Shown here piece by piece: positions 1 to 12,245 of a DNA stretch of 64,000 bases. Under the pieces are notes generated by a model, which was not told the DNA's origin, ran no database searches, and saw only the letters and a program-made list of their open reading frames with translations. This DNA comes from Physcia stellaris. Its lineage: Eukaryota > Ascomycota > Lecanoromycetes > Caliciales > Physciaceae. Within the stretch, counting starts at the first letter, position 1. Every line of letters starts with the position of its first letter. The translations under genes were made by a program, and so were the position numbers. The stretch is taken from positions 124,001 through 188,000 of the forward strand of contig JABSSW010000012.1 of the NCBI GenBank assembly GCA_018902385.1, in the 5' to 3' direction.

Positions 1-1713
1 TACTAGAATGGATTGCTGTAGCGGCAGGAAGTATCAAATGCCATGGGTGTGGTGCGAAAGGATGGCTTGACCTCCAGACTGGGACCCAATGGCCTTGGCA
101 TCCACATGCGCTGTTGACCTGCATACAGCAGGGTCTTGCTGCATAGAACTACCCGTATTCACACCACCCTCACATCCGCGGGGTCTTGTAGCATGCAACG
201 GGTTTTTTCAGGTCCTGTCGTGCGAGGTCGTCACAACTGCTTTGGTTTCGAACATCTTCCTTCGTTTTGCCTTTAGTCTTTTCAGCACTCGAAAACGGGC
301 CCGACATTTCTGCAAGTCGGCTGGCTGGACCAGGGCGCTGAAGCAATGAGACGAAAGTGCAGTGGCTGGGTTATTCTATTTACACGCCTACATATAGGCG
401 ACCTTCCCCTTCCAGCTTCTGACTTGTGCATCTTTCGTCTCTTCTTTTCCCGCCCATTCACGCCTCAATGGTCGTTCTTCTGCGTATCAACTCCACTCCG
501 GCAGGAGACTCTATCCAATGGGCAGGGGGGTTTATTTCGGCTTAATGACAGATTCAATTTGGCCGTTAGTCCCCGTGAGCATACTGCTCGCTAGAAAATA
601 CCGCCCACACATCCATAGTATCTTGTTGTTCTTGTTCTAGCAACAAGGCGAACGAGGCTTTAGCGTAGCTGTCATATCCCTTGGCACCATAGGTGTTTGT
701 TCAGTCACTCTTATTGCATATCGCAGAAAGGTCCAGATCTGCAGCTAAGCAGGAAATACGTCCACTCCACAACAGTAGGTTAGTGTTGTGCTTGACCTAG
801 TATGTCTTTGCTACGAGCTCTAGAATATGCTTGCTCGAGAAGACCATGGCCGCGAAAATTCGGTTGTCCCAGTACTCGTCGCTCTGGTGATCGAATGGCT
901 TGACTATGGAGCTGATGCAGGGCTTCGATCGGGAGGGAGGAAGGGAGGAAAGGATCTGCATGAGGCCTTCCCTGTAGTTCAAGAGTTGGCATCTGTCCCT
1001 TTGCTTCCCTTCTCGAACGATCCACTCACTTCTCTGCACCTTCTCTCCTTTTCGAAAAGCGACAACAACTCCATAGCCCGACCGCTGAAGTAGGGGAACT
1101 TGTGGGCACTGTGATATCTCAGTTGCACTAGGTTCTAAGGACCCTGTAAGAGAGCAAAGGCTAGCTAAATCTATAACATCTCTGGAGTACGCACGGAGGC
1201 TCCGTCCCTACCTCTTGATCACTAATTCTGTGCCAAGCCTCTTGAACAGTAGCGCGATATCATTTTACGCGTCGCGTCAGTCCTTCATCCCAGCCATCTC
1301 AACCCCTCCAACCTCAACAACATATATGACATATTCCGCTGGCTTGCATGAAATCATGGCAATTAATTGCTGTATCTCGACCAGAAGGTAGCCTTGGGAG
1401 CCAAATTTCACCGTCTCATGGTCCGAGAAAAAGGCTAAGCTACTCGATCGCGTTGCGCGAAAGTCTTCCCTTCATAGAGGCGTTTAATCAGTCACGTCTT
1501 GGACATCGAATCACTACTTGAAAGTGTAAAGACCTGTCTCTACTACCCGATAAGATGGCACTCAACCTGTTGCATTCACCCTAAAGTACAACCATGGGCC
1601 ACAGACAGCACGTTCGTTCCAAAGCAGACAACCAGCCAGACCGTCCAGCCGAGAACCCCACATCTCACAAGCTGGACTCCTCCACAGCTCCCCATCAATG
1701 CCTCCCACTCCAT
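1..1713. other. intergenic, no gene recognised
   Basis: Short open frames occur on both strands here, the longest about 130 codons. None has a recognisable domain, a convincing start or a splice context. The frames at 1499-1983 partly lie antisense to the 3' end of the VWA gene. I see no repeat or RNA gene. Confidence 0.5.
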
Positions 1714-2994
1714 CTACAGGTCCTCATCACTCTCCAAAGCCGAATTCAACGACAGATTCACCCTCTCACTGTAGCCCACCAGAGTAGACGCAGTGCTCAA
1801 GTTCGCCGGCCGCTCCGGTGGGGTATACCTCGCCGACAGACCACTCATCGAAGCCATCCCCGTCCCTCGGGACTCCCGCATCAAATGCCGCCCCATGCCT
1901 ATGCTCCCCAGCCTCCTCTGATCGCCCGCCGCCGCAGCTGCATCATTGCTCCGCGTGAGCCATCGATCCGCGCGATCGCCTAAGCCTCTCGAGCCAGCGG
2001 TTGTGAGGATGGATGTCAGGTCGCGCTCATTGGAGAAGAGGCGGGCGGATACGGGCTCTGGAAGGTTGTTGTTGAGGACGTCGTCTATGCTGATGGACGA
2101 GCCGTCTGATAATGCGATATGGTCTGTTGAGAGCGGGATTGGGTTGGGGATGTGTAAGCGTGCGAGATTACGGTAGGTGATGCGGGCGACGTCTGCCCAC
2201 TTGGTATCCATATCCATTTGTGTAATCTCTTTTCGTTCCGGCTGAACTTTGAACTTGGTGTCAGTCAGGTTGCCTGTCGCATCTTCGGTATTAATTCTAG
2301 TAGTGTTGCTTGAAGCTGGAGTGTCTTGGTCGCTTGGTAGTAGAGACTCGAAGCAACCTTTGGCTCGTAAAGCGTACACCTCCTCGGTGTCTATGTCATG
2401 GAACAAGATCATACAATGCGGTGCCACTGCAAAGACGGAGTAACCGACCGAGATATTCACATCCTTCGGCATCGCCGGTCGGCTGCCAAAGATGATGACA
2501 ACACATGCGGTCCCATGTAGCTGTATGTTGGGCACAGCATTTGCAAACTTTTGTATTACAGGCACAGTAACTTGGCCATCCGTCATCAAGAACCAGAGCG
2601 AGCTCTTCCGAAGAGCCGTGATGCTGCTCGCAGATCGGCAGAGATGGGAAGGATCTGTCATGTCTTTCGGTACCAACCTATGGACCTCCTCGAGCTTGAG
2701 GGTTGGATAGACGGCGCCACTCCACGGTACGATTTGAGCGTCGTTTTTGGCATCGTGGGTGAGTTGCGAACAGATGGTGGTGATTGCGCTCTTCTCTACC
2801 GACAAGACTTTCCCTGCGGTGCTTCCAGATACGTCCACTGCGAGTGTGATTGTGCAGTCTTCGAAGGGTTTTGCATTGTCCATTTTCTGCTCCACTGATG
2901 AGGGTCGAGGTTCAGGCTTCTCTATCTTTGTGTGTGGTGTACCCTCGAGATTGAAGCCCGGCCCCATCATGGTATGGTTTCTCAAAGAAGACAT
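1714..2994 (-). CDS. VWA-domain protein, function unknown
   Basis: Intronless frame of 426 residues from the ATG at 2994. The same frame runs open upstream to 3216, but those residues do not look like an extension of the domain, so the later start is preferred. A von Willebrand factor A domain begins near residue 45. Its MIDAS metal-binding motif is visible as DVSGST, and a later TDG matches the second half of the site. Proteins of this class bind partners through a divalent metal. No signal peptide or membrane segment is seen, so it is probably intracellular. The C-terminal 200 residues are low in hydrophobics and end in an acidic tail. It lies 990 bases downstream of the NLR gene on the same strand, which may be chance. 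The exact role is unknown. Confidence 0.7.
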   Translation of the reverse strand: MSSLRNHTMMGPGFNLEGTPHTKIEKPEPRPSSVEQKMDNAKPFEDCTITLAVDVSGSTAGKVLSVEKSAITTICSQLTHDAKNDAQIVPWSGAVYPTLKLEEVHRLVPKDMTDPSHLCRSASSITALRKSSLWFLMTDGQVTVPVIQKFANAVPNIQLHGTACVVIIFGSRPAMPKDVNISVGYSVFAVAPHCMILFHDIDTEEVYALRAKGCFESLLPSDQDTPASSNTTRINTEDATGNLTDTKFKVQPERKEITQMDMDTKWADVARITYRNLARLHIPNPIPLSTDHIALSDGSSISIDDVLNNNLPEPVSARLFSNERDLTSILTTAGSRGLGDRADRWLTRSNDAAAAAGDQRRLGSIGMGRHLMRESRGTGMASMSGLSARYTPPERPANLSTASTLVGYSERVNLSLNSALESDEDL

Positions 2995-3982
2995 CTGAGC
3001 GCCTCCAAGGGACTCCTGATAGTGAGGTAGATTCACTGTCCAGGTTCCCGTTAGACGCGAAGCAATGGCTGCCAGAAGCGTTGAAGAAAATCGTAAATGG
3101 TATTCGGTGATCGACCTCGTTGTGATAGGATTATGTAGATGATCAGAATGTAAAGAGTAGAAGTCAATTTGACCTCCGAAAAGTCTCAAGAACTGTAAAA
3201 AATCTCGATGCGACACGAAATATAATCTCCTATCACATCTCAGACAAAGTCAAACATATTTGTGATATTTCATGCCACCAAGCAAACGTATGCTTGACAC
3301 TCGAGTAATGTCATCACTTTCACAAATGAATGGATGATACAGAGTGTTCAAACATTCCTACCTTGCAACACATCACACATGATGCCCGACATCATAGAGC
3401 TATCATGGGCGAACACGGATGAAAAAACTAATCTATGATCTTCACTCAGTACATATATGACGACAATAATCGCATCATCACTATTCAGCTCGTTGCAGCA
3501 ACCTCTCATCCGCCATATAGACCATTCAATGCGCTACAGAATATCGACGACGGATCTAGTAACCTCCCAAGAACCTCTACTACAGTGTTGATGCAAGAAG
3601 TAGGCAATATTGATCGCGAGTTATCGTACTATCTAATCAAGAAGAGATTGAATGCAACATATGCGGTGAGACACAGCTTCCGCTGATAAATCCCACACGA
3701 CGACCTCGGAAGATGACGGGTTATCATCCCATGTAATTCCCGTTCAAAACAATCTGGCGTATTCTGATCTGCTGTCTACTTGTTCTGTTCCATTTCATTC
3801 GTAGAGTCAACGATCAAACGATTGGGATCCGACTCTCATCAAGATTTCATGTTATTCTGCACGCTAGGCCATCTCCCCAGAGGCTCGTCTCAGAGTCATG
3901 ATAACGATTCCGGTACAGGAGTCTGCGTGTACAGCTAGCTGTGGGTGTATATGCCTTCTGCACGCTGATAAGCTCAGCAGGT
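2995..3982. other. spacer between VWA and NLR genes
   Basis: This stretch holds the 3' flank of the NLR gene and the 5' flank of the VWA gene. Only short frames are present, and I see no repeat, RNA gene or conserved motif. Confidence 0.5.
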
Positions 3983-6900
3983 CTACTCGGAATCCTTTGC
4001 GCCATGGGCAAAAAGCAGCTCAACAACGGCTGTATAATTTTTCTTGCGAGCAGCCTGTAGAGCAGTCCCGAAATAGCCCCCGACTGCATTGACATCGGCG
4101 CCTTTATCAAGCAGCAGGCGCACAATCGACACATCGCCTATGAACGATGCCAAATGCAGCGCATTCCCAAAGCTCCTCATTTCTGTATTGGGATTTGCTC
4201 CGTGCTCGATGAGTAAGTGCAGGACGCGTGTATACGACATTGAAGAGATCTCAGCTCTTAGAATGGCTGATTCTGTTAAGCTGCCACACTCAGGGTCAAT
4301 CAACGGACGCCCCCTACCCTTGGCCGTGAACAAGTCTGATGGGCGTGTCGTTGCTACTACAGTTGGGCCCAGTCCGCCACTGTCAATTGAATCAGAGTCA
4401 TCCTCAGACTCCGACTCGCTTGAGGACTCAGCAGCCCAAACATATGCGTTCAATGCAGGCATTGCAGACCCTTCCAAGGCAGCGATTAGAGAAGATCCGT
4501 ACTTTGCGTCTTGGTAGTTGACATCTGCACCTTGTTGTAGAAGCAATTTTACCGCGGCAACTTTTCCATACGCAACGGCAATCTGCAGGGGGCGAGCACC
4601 CTCGCCGTCTGCCTCGTTCGGATCCGCATGCATTGCCAATAGCGTTGTGATGCTCTCTGATAAGCCAAACTTGCAGGCTTGGTGCAGTAAACCAGGGTAA
4701 GGTCGAACACCATAGGCGAGAAGCAAGTTCAACGTATCGTCTCTCTGATCATTGCATGCATGTACCATGGCGTCTTCGCAAGCAGCTACCTCCTCAGCAG
4801 TACCATGAAGACTTACAAGAAGTAAATTGACGATACTGATATGGCGATGACAGCAAGCAGACCTCAGTGCATTCCTTGAGTATTCCCTGATGCCTAGGGT
4901 TGCACCTGAAGCTATCAATTCCGCTACCACTGGGTGGTGGCCGCACCTTGAGGCGAACCACAACGCACTGCCATTCAAACCTTCGTCAACGCTGGCTCCG
5001 GCGTCTAAAAGAGTCCGTACAATCGATAGATGTCCGCCACGAGCTGCTGCACAGAGTGGAGTTCCTGAGTCATTAATAGTTCTCTCTAAGTCGACGCCGT
5101 AAGCCAGGAGTTCCTGCACTGATGCTTCATGACCGGCTTCGCAAGCTACATGTAAGGCGCTCGAGTTTTCGATGCCTAAGTATATCTCACTGCAAACAGG
5201 AGGGTAAGGTGCTTTTGGACCTTCGACGTCAGGATTGGCACCGTTCTCAATCAGAAGTCGAAGCATATCAAGATTTCCTGCTCGGCACGCTTCGATAATT
5301 GCCGGTGACAGACGAGAGACCTTTGGCGGAACTGCATTGGCATCAGCACCAGCGTTAAGAAGGGTCTTTACGATTTGAATATCGTTGATTTCGGTTGCTA
5401 TCTGCAAGAGAGAAGTGGCCTCATTCGTCATGGCTTGCTGAGCATGACTTTTGACGGGAAAGTTGACATCGGCTTTGTAAGCAATCAAGATGTCGATGAC
5501 CTCTCTATGCTGCCCCTTAAGTGCGGCCCCCAGAGGAGTATCACAACTTCCGCCGGCCTTGTTGGGATCGGCGCCAGAAGTAAGGAGAAGCTCCACGATT
5601 TCTGTGTTGCCCACTCTTGCAGCAGCTTGCAGTGCTGTGTGGTAATAGCCTCCATCAATATTTGGATCAAGGCCTTTGTCAAGCAGCATGTTCACACACA
5701 TGATGTCACCCTTCACCGCAGCCATCTGCAGCAGCAAACCATATCGGGCATCGTTCACACATAGGTTTGGGCAAAGAGGAAGCAGCATATTGATGACTGC
5801 CCCGGGACCATCATCAAGAACATCATTAACATTGTTCGAGTAGATGAAGCGTCCAATTCCAGGCTCATAGCACCATTCTTCTGATAGGTCGAAAATTTTC
5901 AACGCCAAGGTAACAAGTTGAGAGCAATCTGTGTTCTCCAGTTGGAAGGCAGTACCGTGTTGAGAGATTTCCCTCATAACCGATGCTGGTGATATCTCTC
6001 GTGAAGCTGCAGCGTGCAATAACTCTTGGGCTAGAGCGTCGCCGGGTTCTTGTACACGTTCTAGCATCCAACGGACCACCTCCTTCGAGCAGTACTTTAT
6101 AGCTCTCAGCAATGGGGTCTCTGAGAAACCCCCCAACGCCCATATGTCTGCACCGTGGTCGAGCAGCAATTTGATAATTAATTCTCTATCGTTGTGGCTT
6201 GATGGCTGCCAATGATGAGAGAAACAATATGAGCTCAGATCCGGATGCTGTGACAGTTCGAAGGTCGAAATGACTGCCTGAAGTGGAGATGTACTCGCTC
6301 GGGGCCTATACCAATCGCCGAACGGGGATTCACCGTCAAACTCTGTAAAACTCTGGACTGCAGCATTAATGTCAGGACTTTCCTGTACTAATAACCTCAC
6401 AGCTTCAAGCCGTCCCTGTGAGACTGCAAGATGGTGAGCTCTCTCAATCAAGCTGTGGTAAGACTCAGTTCTCTTAATCTTAGCTGTAAGCCAACGCAGT
6501 ATCCCAGTGTGACCGCTGCCGGATGACGCAAGAATAGCGTTGTCGTAAGCTTCCAGTGGGAAATTTTGTGAGCCTTTCTCCACAAGGAACTGGACTGTCC
6601 TGAAACAGCCCTGTTCTGCTGCTCTTCGTAATGCCTTGCACTGCAAGTTGAACAGATCTGGTATGGGGGTTTCGGTTATCAAGAGTGGAAGTACTTGGCT
6701 TTGATCAGCGATACAGGCTTTCATGAATGCGTCTGAGAAAACAGGCTCCTTCGCTGATTGATGCTCTCCGAACCATGGATCCTGGTTCATGAGGTCAACA
6801 ACCAATTGCACTACTTGGACTTGTCCCCCCTCACAGCCGGCTAACAGTACATCTCGCACGCTATCGTGGTATACTTCATGAGGCTAAGTTCTAACTATTA

Positions 6901-9900
6901 GTCATAAATCGTATAGCTACTTATCACTCTTGACATACCTTAGGAGAACGCTTCGATCTTTTGATATATGCTAATAGCGTTTCCACCATCTGATAATTGC
7001 CCGCGGCCGCCATCATTTTTACCGCCGATCTGACGCTATCCAGGATGTTGAAGTCGTCTTTCAACAGCAAGTGCACGACATCCAGACTATGGTTCTTCAC
7101 GGCAGTAAGGATAGCCCTGCTAACATCTTTGTCGTTCACATACCTCCCCGATTGACCATCGGATTGCAAAACATAAGTAATAATAGACTGATCATTCTGT
7201 ATGGCGGCTCCTACCAATGAGGGCATATTTCTTGTGCATTTCACTGGTGATGCTTGTTTGTCGGATACGCGGGTGTTCTGACTTTGTTCTTGGTCTTCTG
7301 CTGAGTCCTCCAGAAATACTTCTTGCAGTACACCGACCGATGGATACCGCGTATACTCATCCAACACCCCAGGTTGTGAATCTGGTATGTTAGTCGTCAA
7401 AGCCTTCTGTTCTTCCGGATCAGGGCAACACTTGGGGGATGCGGCCCGTATCAGATCCTTATTCTGTGGTGCTGGAGGCCTGGAGGCGTGAATCTCTGAA
7501 AATCCAAACTCTTCTGGACAGTCAAATCCTACTTCGGCCCATAGTCGAAGGATGCCTTCTTGGCCGGCAGATAGGGCAGCCTTGAAAGAACTTTCAAGGA
7601 TGTAAGGTCTCATGTAATCAGGATCGGTGATTCCAACTTTCAGGAGTTCCTCAGCTATGGAGCAGTGGCCTCTCACCGCGGCGGCTTCGAGAGCGGTGTC
7701 ATACAGACCTCCACGGCGACTAATTGTGGCGCCAGCTCGCAGCAGCATCCGAGCGATAGCCAAATGGCCTTGCATTGCCGCGGCTTGAAGAGAGTCCCCG
7801 TGTACACCACCTGCATTCACATTTGCTCCTTTGTCAAGCAGCAGCCTGACTGTGCTTTCGTGACCCATAAGACAGGCGACTCTTAGTGGCTTTCCGTACG
7901 GGCCTTCCTCTTCTATGTTCTCTCCGTGATCCAACAGGAGTATGATAATATCATTATGGCCAGCCATACTTGCCGCTGATATAGTGCCAGGAGATAGCTT
8001 AGGCTCCAACTCTGCTAGATGGTTCTGCGGCGTCGAAAGAAGATGTTGAAGCACTGGAACGCTACCTCTCAGGATAGCTGACTTGATCAAGCGTGCTTGA
8101 GCTGGCGGAGAAGATGAGTAGGCATACTCAAACCTCTTTTCCAGGTACTGAATGACGTTTATGAAACCAGCCTTCGTGGCACGTGATACAGCCAGGTCAT
8201 ATTCCTGTTGACTGTTTATATTAGGTCTACTCTGCAAGACAGCTAGAGCAATCTCTTCTTGGCCACCTGTGAATGATGCCTCCAGCGCTGTTTCTAAAGA
8301 CCCATCGTCGTAAACATTCCCATAGTGATCGAGTAATGATTGAACAACAGCAAGATGTCCTTTGAAAGCTGCAGCGTGCAATGGAGTGCCAAAGTGGCCT
8401 CCGCTTGGACTTGGCTCTGCTCCTTTACGCAGTAGATACTTTACAATGTCAACATGTCCAAAAGCTCCTGCGAGGTAGATGCCAGTATGTCCAATTTGGT
8501 TTTTTAGATTCCAGTCGGTGTTTTTCACAGCTCCAAGACGGTGGACGATACTCAAAAGTCCGAAAGCACAGGCTAGGAATAGTGGTGTTCCCTCGGCGTT
8601 CGAGACAGCTTCGAGGGGCTTTCTTAGTTGATGAAGGTAAGACAGCTTTCCCGCAAGGTTCTTGACATGGCTCATCCAGTCCAAGAAGAAGATACTCGTA
8701 TCGTGCTCGTCAAAGACGAACTCCATCATCTTGCTGACCCCATTAGGGTTGGTGGTTTCAGATTGTGCGCAGTGGCAATGTCGAGGCCAGTTTAATGCAC
8801 TGTATTCGTATATCTCATGCGCCCCGGCAATTGTTGCAGCTGTAGCCACCCCAAGTCCACGCATACAAATGCTCAGACAAGCCTCCGCAACTAGGCTGTG
8901 GCACTTAGAGGGGGAAAATTCAGCCTTGGTAGAGAGGAATTCTTCAATTGAGCTGTGCATGAAACGGACAACGTTCATCTTTGTGTCGATGACCACGAAA
9001 CCGCGGCAAATGGTGGTCAAGCTTGAAATGTCACCTAGCCTTTCTATGCTGCCATAGCATATGTTTGACACCGCGGTCAAAAAAGAGGATGGCGAGTGAG
9101 CCTCGTAGGAGCACAGCAACCACGAAAACGCCCGGTTGATGATTTTGCGTGCTGCTGGTCCCTCGCCATTGATGTTGTCGAAAATCTCTGTATACAGCGC
9201 CTGAAGAGTATCTGTTGACAGTCTCTGCACGGCATTCCTCACGTCAGTATCAAGGTGCATGCGGCAAAGATTCTCAATCTGCAGGTCGACCCATAAGAAC
9301 CTGGAGATCATTAGCAGTGCAATGCCATAGCAACAAGGTAAAGAGTCTGTATTAACATTTCCGAAGCTACATTCACGAGACGATCCCTAAGACCGTCTTG
9401 AAGGTCTTCAGAGACTTTGCCTCCAAGTAGCCGCTTATTTCGTATTGCATCGTGGACTCGCTGCTCTACAAAGAGCTCCATGTCCAGGCGACTGTCATTT
9501 CGATTCACAAGGATCTTCATAGGGTCGTGGAGCCTAGCAGCTAAATTGTTTGTGTGTCGGCTTGTAATGCATATCTTAACGACGCTTGATGCCTCCGTAG
9601 CAATATGATTCAGGCTGTGTATCAACTCATGCATCCGTGTCTCTTGGACTTCGTCGATTGCATCAATTACAATGACAGCAGGGCTTGCCCACATTATATC
9701 TAGAAGAACTCTGTTGCAATCACTGACTCGCAGTTGCGGCACATCAAAGCCATCCACTTTGGCTTCCGCTTTACGCCTTCGGTACTCGATCGTCAAGGTT
9801 TCTCGTGCACTCCGTGCGGTTTCCCCTACGAATACCATCTGTCGCACGAGGCTTCGCAAGATTTGATCAGGGTTAGAACGTTCCGGTTCAAAAGCATTTC

Positions 9901-11061
9901 TAGCGCAGTAGAAGTAGGCGAATGGCGTTGATGAAACCTGCTTTTCCGAAAGGAACGAGTTGATCACCTTGGAAGCAAGCGTCGTCTTGCCTGAACCCAT
10001 GATACCTTCCAGAAGCAAGATAGAGGATGAGCTCGAGGACTTCCACTGCAGGTAGACCGGATGAGCTAGCAGCCACCCACCCGTCCCAGGGACGCGATTC
10101 TCAGAGATCCTTTCATGATGTCGTGGATATGGTATGGTCGAGACCCATCGCAAAATGCTGGTATATTCTTCTTCCTCTAAAGTCTGACAAATGACGTCCA
10201 GGTGGAGGTTCAGACGATTGATTGGGGCTTCGAAGGACTCCAGAAGAGCAAGGCCTTTTCTGACATCTGTCTGTGTGTCCCACTGAGCCTCTGCATCGAT
10301 TAAGCTAGTAAGACCAGCAATCTTGGCCTCATGCTCCACAATGCTTTGCATCTCAGCCTCTTCATCGGGTCGGAAAACAGACTTGAGAATTCGGACTGAT
10401 AAAGTTATCAATTACAAGCTTTTCACTGACGGAATCCAGCCTACCCTTAGTGGTGGTGCCAAAGTACTGTCTCGCCTTGGAAAGATAGCGTAAAACCTCC
10501 ACGTACAGCCCGACAAGCTTGGCTTCGAGCTCAACATACACTGACGACGTGCGTGTTAGGTACGTGGCCTCGAATACTGCGTACCGAGCGATGAGGTGAG
10601 AACAAGTTTCTAGGCCCTCAAGCGTGGCTCCAAAGACGTGGTTATCGCTAACGGCAACCTAGAAATAGCCGTCGTTAGTTCAAGGTGTTGTGACACTTCA
10701 CATGGCTTGCCTGTAAGACGAATCGCACAGCTGCCCAAGGCAAGGCCGCATGCTGCACATCATACTGCATCGCAAGATCACCAATCTTCTTGAATTTATC
10801 GAGCCAAGCGATGATCTTTTCCACCAAGTCCCTGAGGATGATAACTTTGCCATTTGCTTTGGTGTATTTCCATTGTTTCTGTATGCACAGCTGTCTTTTG
10901 TCCTGCGCTACGCGGAGAGCGGTGCGAGCTATGGCGGACTTATTATTGATATCATAGGCTAGATTCTTCTTCGTTGATTCGTCAAGAGTATCGAAAGCTT
11001 TGAGCCAAAGATCCTGGTGGCCTTGAACAGGTGGCGATCCTGCTTGAGACAGCGAAGTCAT
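3983..11061 (-). CDS. NACHT-ankyrin NLR (fungal STAND protein)
   Basis: Five exons joined in phase give about 2288 residues: 11061-10711, 10658-10445, 10395-9357, 9300-6939 and 6883-3983. The second exon has no ATG and would be missed by a simple ORF scan. Residues 1-300 match the N-terminal region common in fungal STAND proteins (NWD/Goodbye type), with ALPWAAVRFVLQ followed by VAVSDNHVFG. The NACHT domain shows Walker A GIMGSGKTT near 319-327 and Walker B VIVIDAIDEV near 429-438. FLWVDLQIENLC, typical of the region after NACHT, spans the third intron. From about residue 770 to the end there are many ankyrin repeats, interrupted by an acidic Ser/Glu/Asp stretch encoded near 4372-4440. Such proteins sense non-self and can trigger heterokaryon incompatibility or immune-like cell death; the ligand here is unknown. 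No inactivating change was seen. The first intron is probably GC-AG. Confidence 0.9.
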
Positions 11062-12031
11062 GCTATAGCGATCTCAAGTTGACTATTGGATTCTAAGGAA
11101 GGACCAGACAGTATGAGTTGCGCCGACGACACCATTTTTATCTGGACGAGAGCACTACAAGTCTGGTGGGGTGTGCAGAAACTTGGCAGAAAGTGGCACT
11201 GCCTCCTGACAGCAGCTGTTAGACGCCTTGTTTGAGAATGGCGCACGAAGGATTTCGCCATGAAGCTGCATCGCGGCGATCAGATTCAGCCTTGTACAGA
11301 GGTGCGACTGAGTTCCCAATAAAACCCCCCTCCCTCCCCCCAAACCCCCCAAAAGAGCCTAGGTTCATGATGTTGGATTGTAAAGGGAGGCCCCCAAGAT
11401 TTAGTGTGGTCCTGATTCACGATTACAGCAGTTCGCAGACGAATCTTATTGTGATGCCTTAAATGGCTCACAATCTTTGTGGAATGATTCCTTCTACCTA
11501 ATCCATCCTCCATCCCCGAGATCGCTGTCGGTGCTAAAGAGTGCCGAGCCCGATGCAACAAACCCTGCAGATACAGGCAGGCACAGCACGTTGTACTACC
11601 TTCTCGGTATTCTTTCCTTGCTTGCGTGGTAAGTCGCCAGCTCACATGGCAGTCCGTTGGATCGAACAAGAGATGGACCGCACTTCAGGTTGGGGTACTC
11701 TTTAGGACCAGGGCACTGGAACTCGAATGAGACGAATATCCAGTCTAGTTCTCTGGGTAGCATTATAACCGGTAGTGTATCTCATTGCGAATAGACGATC
11801 ATCAATATCTGCACTGCCCGCACGTCAAGTATGAGCAAGTCACATGCAATCCACCTCATGATGGAGGTCAATTGGATACATTCATCGCAGGCGACGAGGC
11901 TAAGTTGGCACAATGTGTTGGAGGAAGTAACAACAACATGGTAATTGGCCCGCATGGCATGTTGCACGTGACTAGCCTTAAATGCTTGGCATTCTGTCTT
12001 CTACAAAACCACCGCATCTGTAACATCCTTC
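11062..12031. other. NLR 5' flank, no gene
   Basis: Upstream region of the NLR gene, up to the retroelement. It contains a C-rich run at 11325-11350. Open frames here are short and lack domain signals. The sequence directly before 12032 is ordinary host DNA. Confidence 0.5.
11325..11350 (-). promoter_or_regulatory. G-quadruplex motif upstream of NLR
   Basis: Four C-runs of 6, 3, 6 and 6 bases, separated by 1-3 bases, lie on the plus strand. The coding strand of the NLR gene therefore carries four G-runs that fit the G3+N1-7 quadruplex pattern. The site is about 265-290 bases upstream of the NLR start codon, within reach of its promoter or 5' leader. A regulatory role is inference. Confidence 0.5.
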
Positions 12032-12036
12032 TAGAT

Positions 12037-12245
12037 TATTGAAAGAATCATGAGTGACTATCATTCTATTGCTCTGAATCTCGTTATTCTAGGTAAGTTA
12101 CATGCAGATGGGAACACAAGAAATGTGCGAATGTCAAAACATTAGTCTCAACAAAAACGCATTAGTTTTGTTTTCGTCAAATTATATCAACTGGATTCTG
12201 ATTGCAGCATTTGCACAACACATTTGCGAAAATTGTATTTCAACA
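12037..12245 (-). repeat. left LTR (3' LTR)
   Basis: This 209-base repeat has the same length as the right copy and aligns along its full length. It is markedly richer in A+T than its partner, and all differences I inspected are transitions. It ends at CAACA beside the purine tract. Confidence 0.85.
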
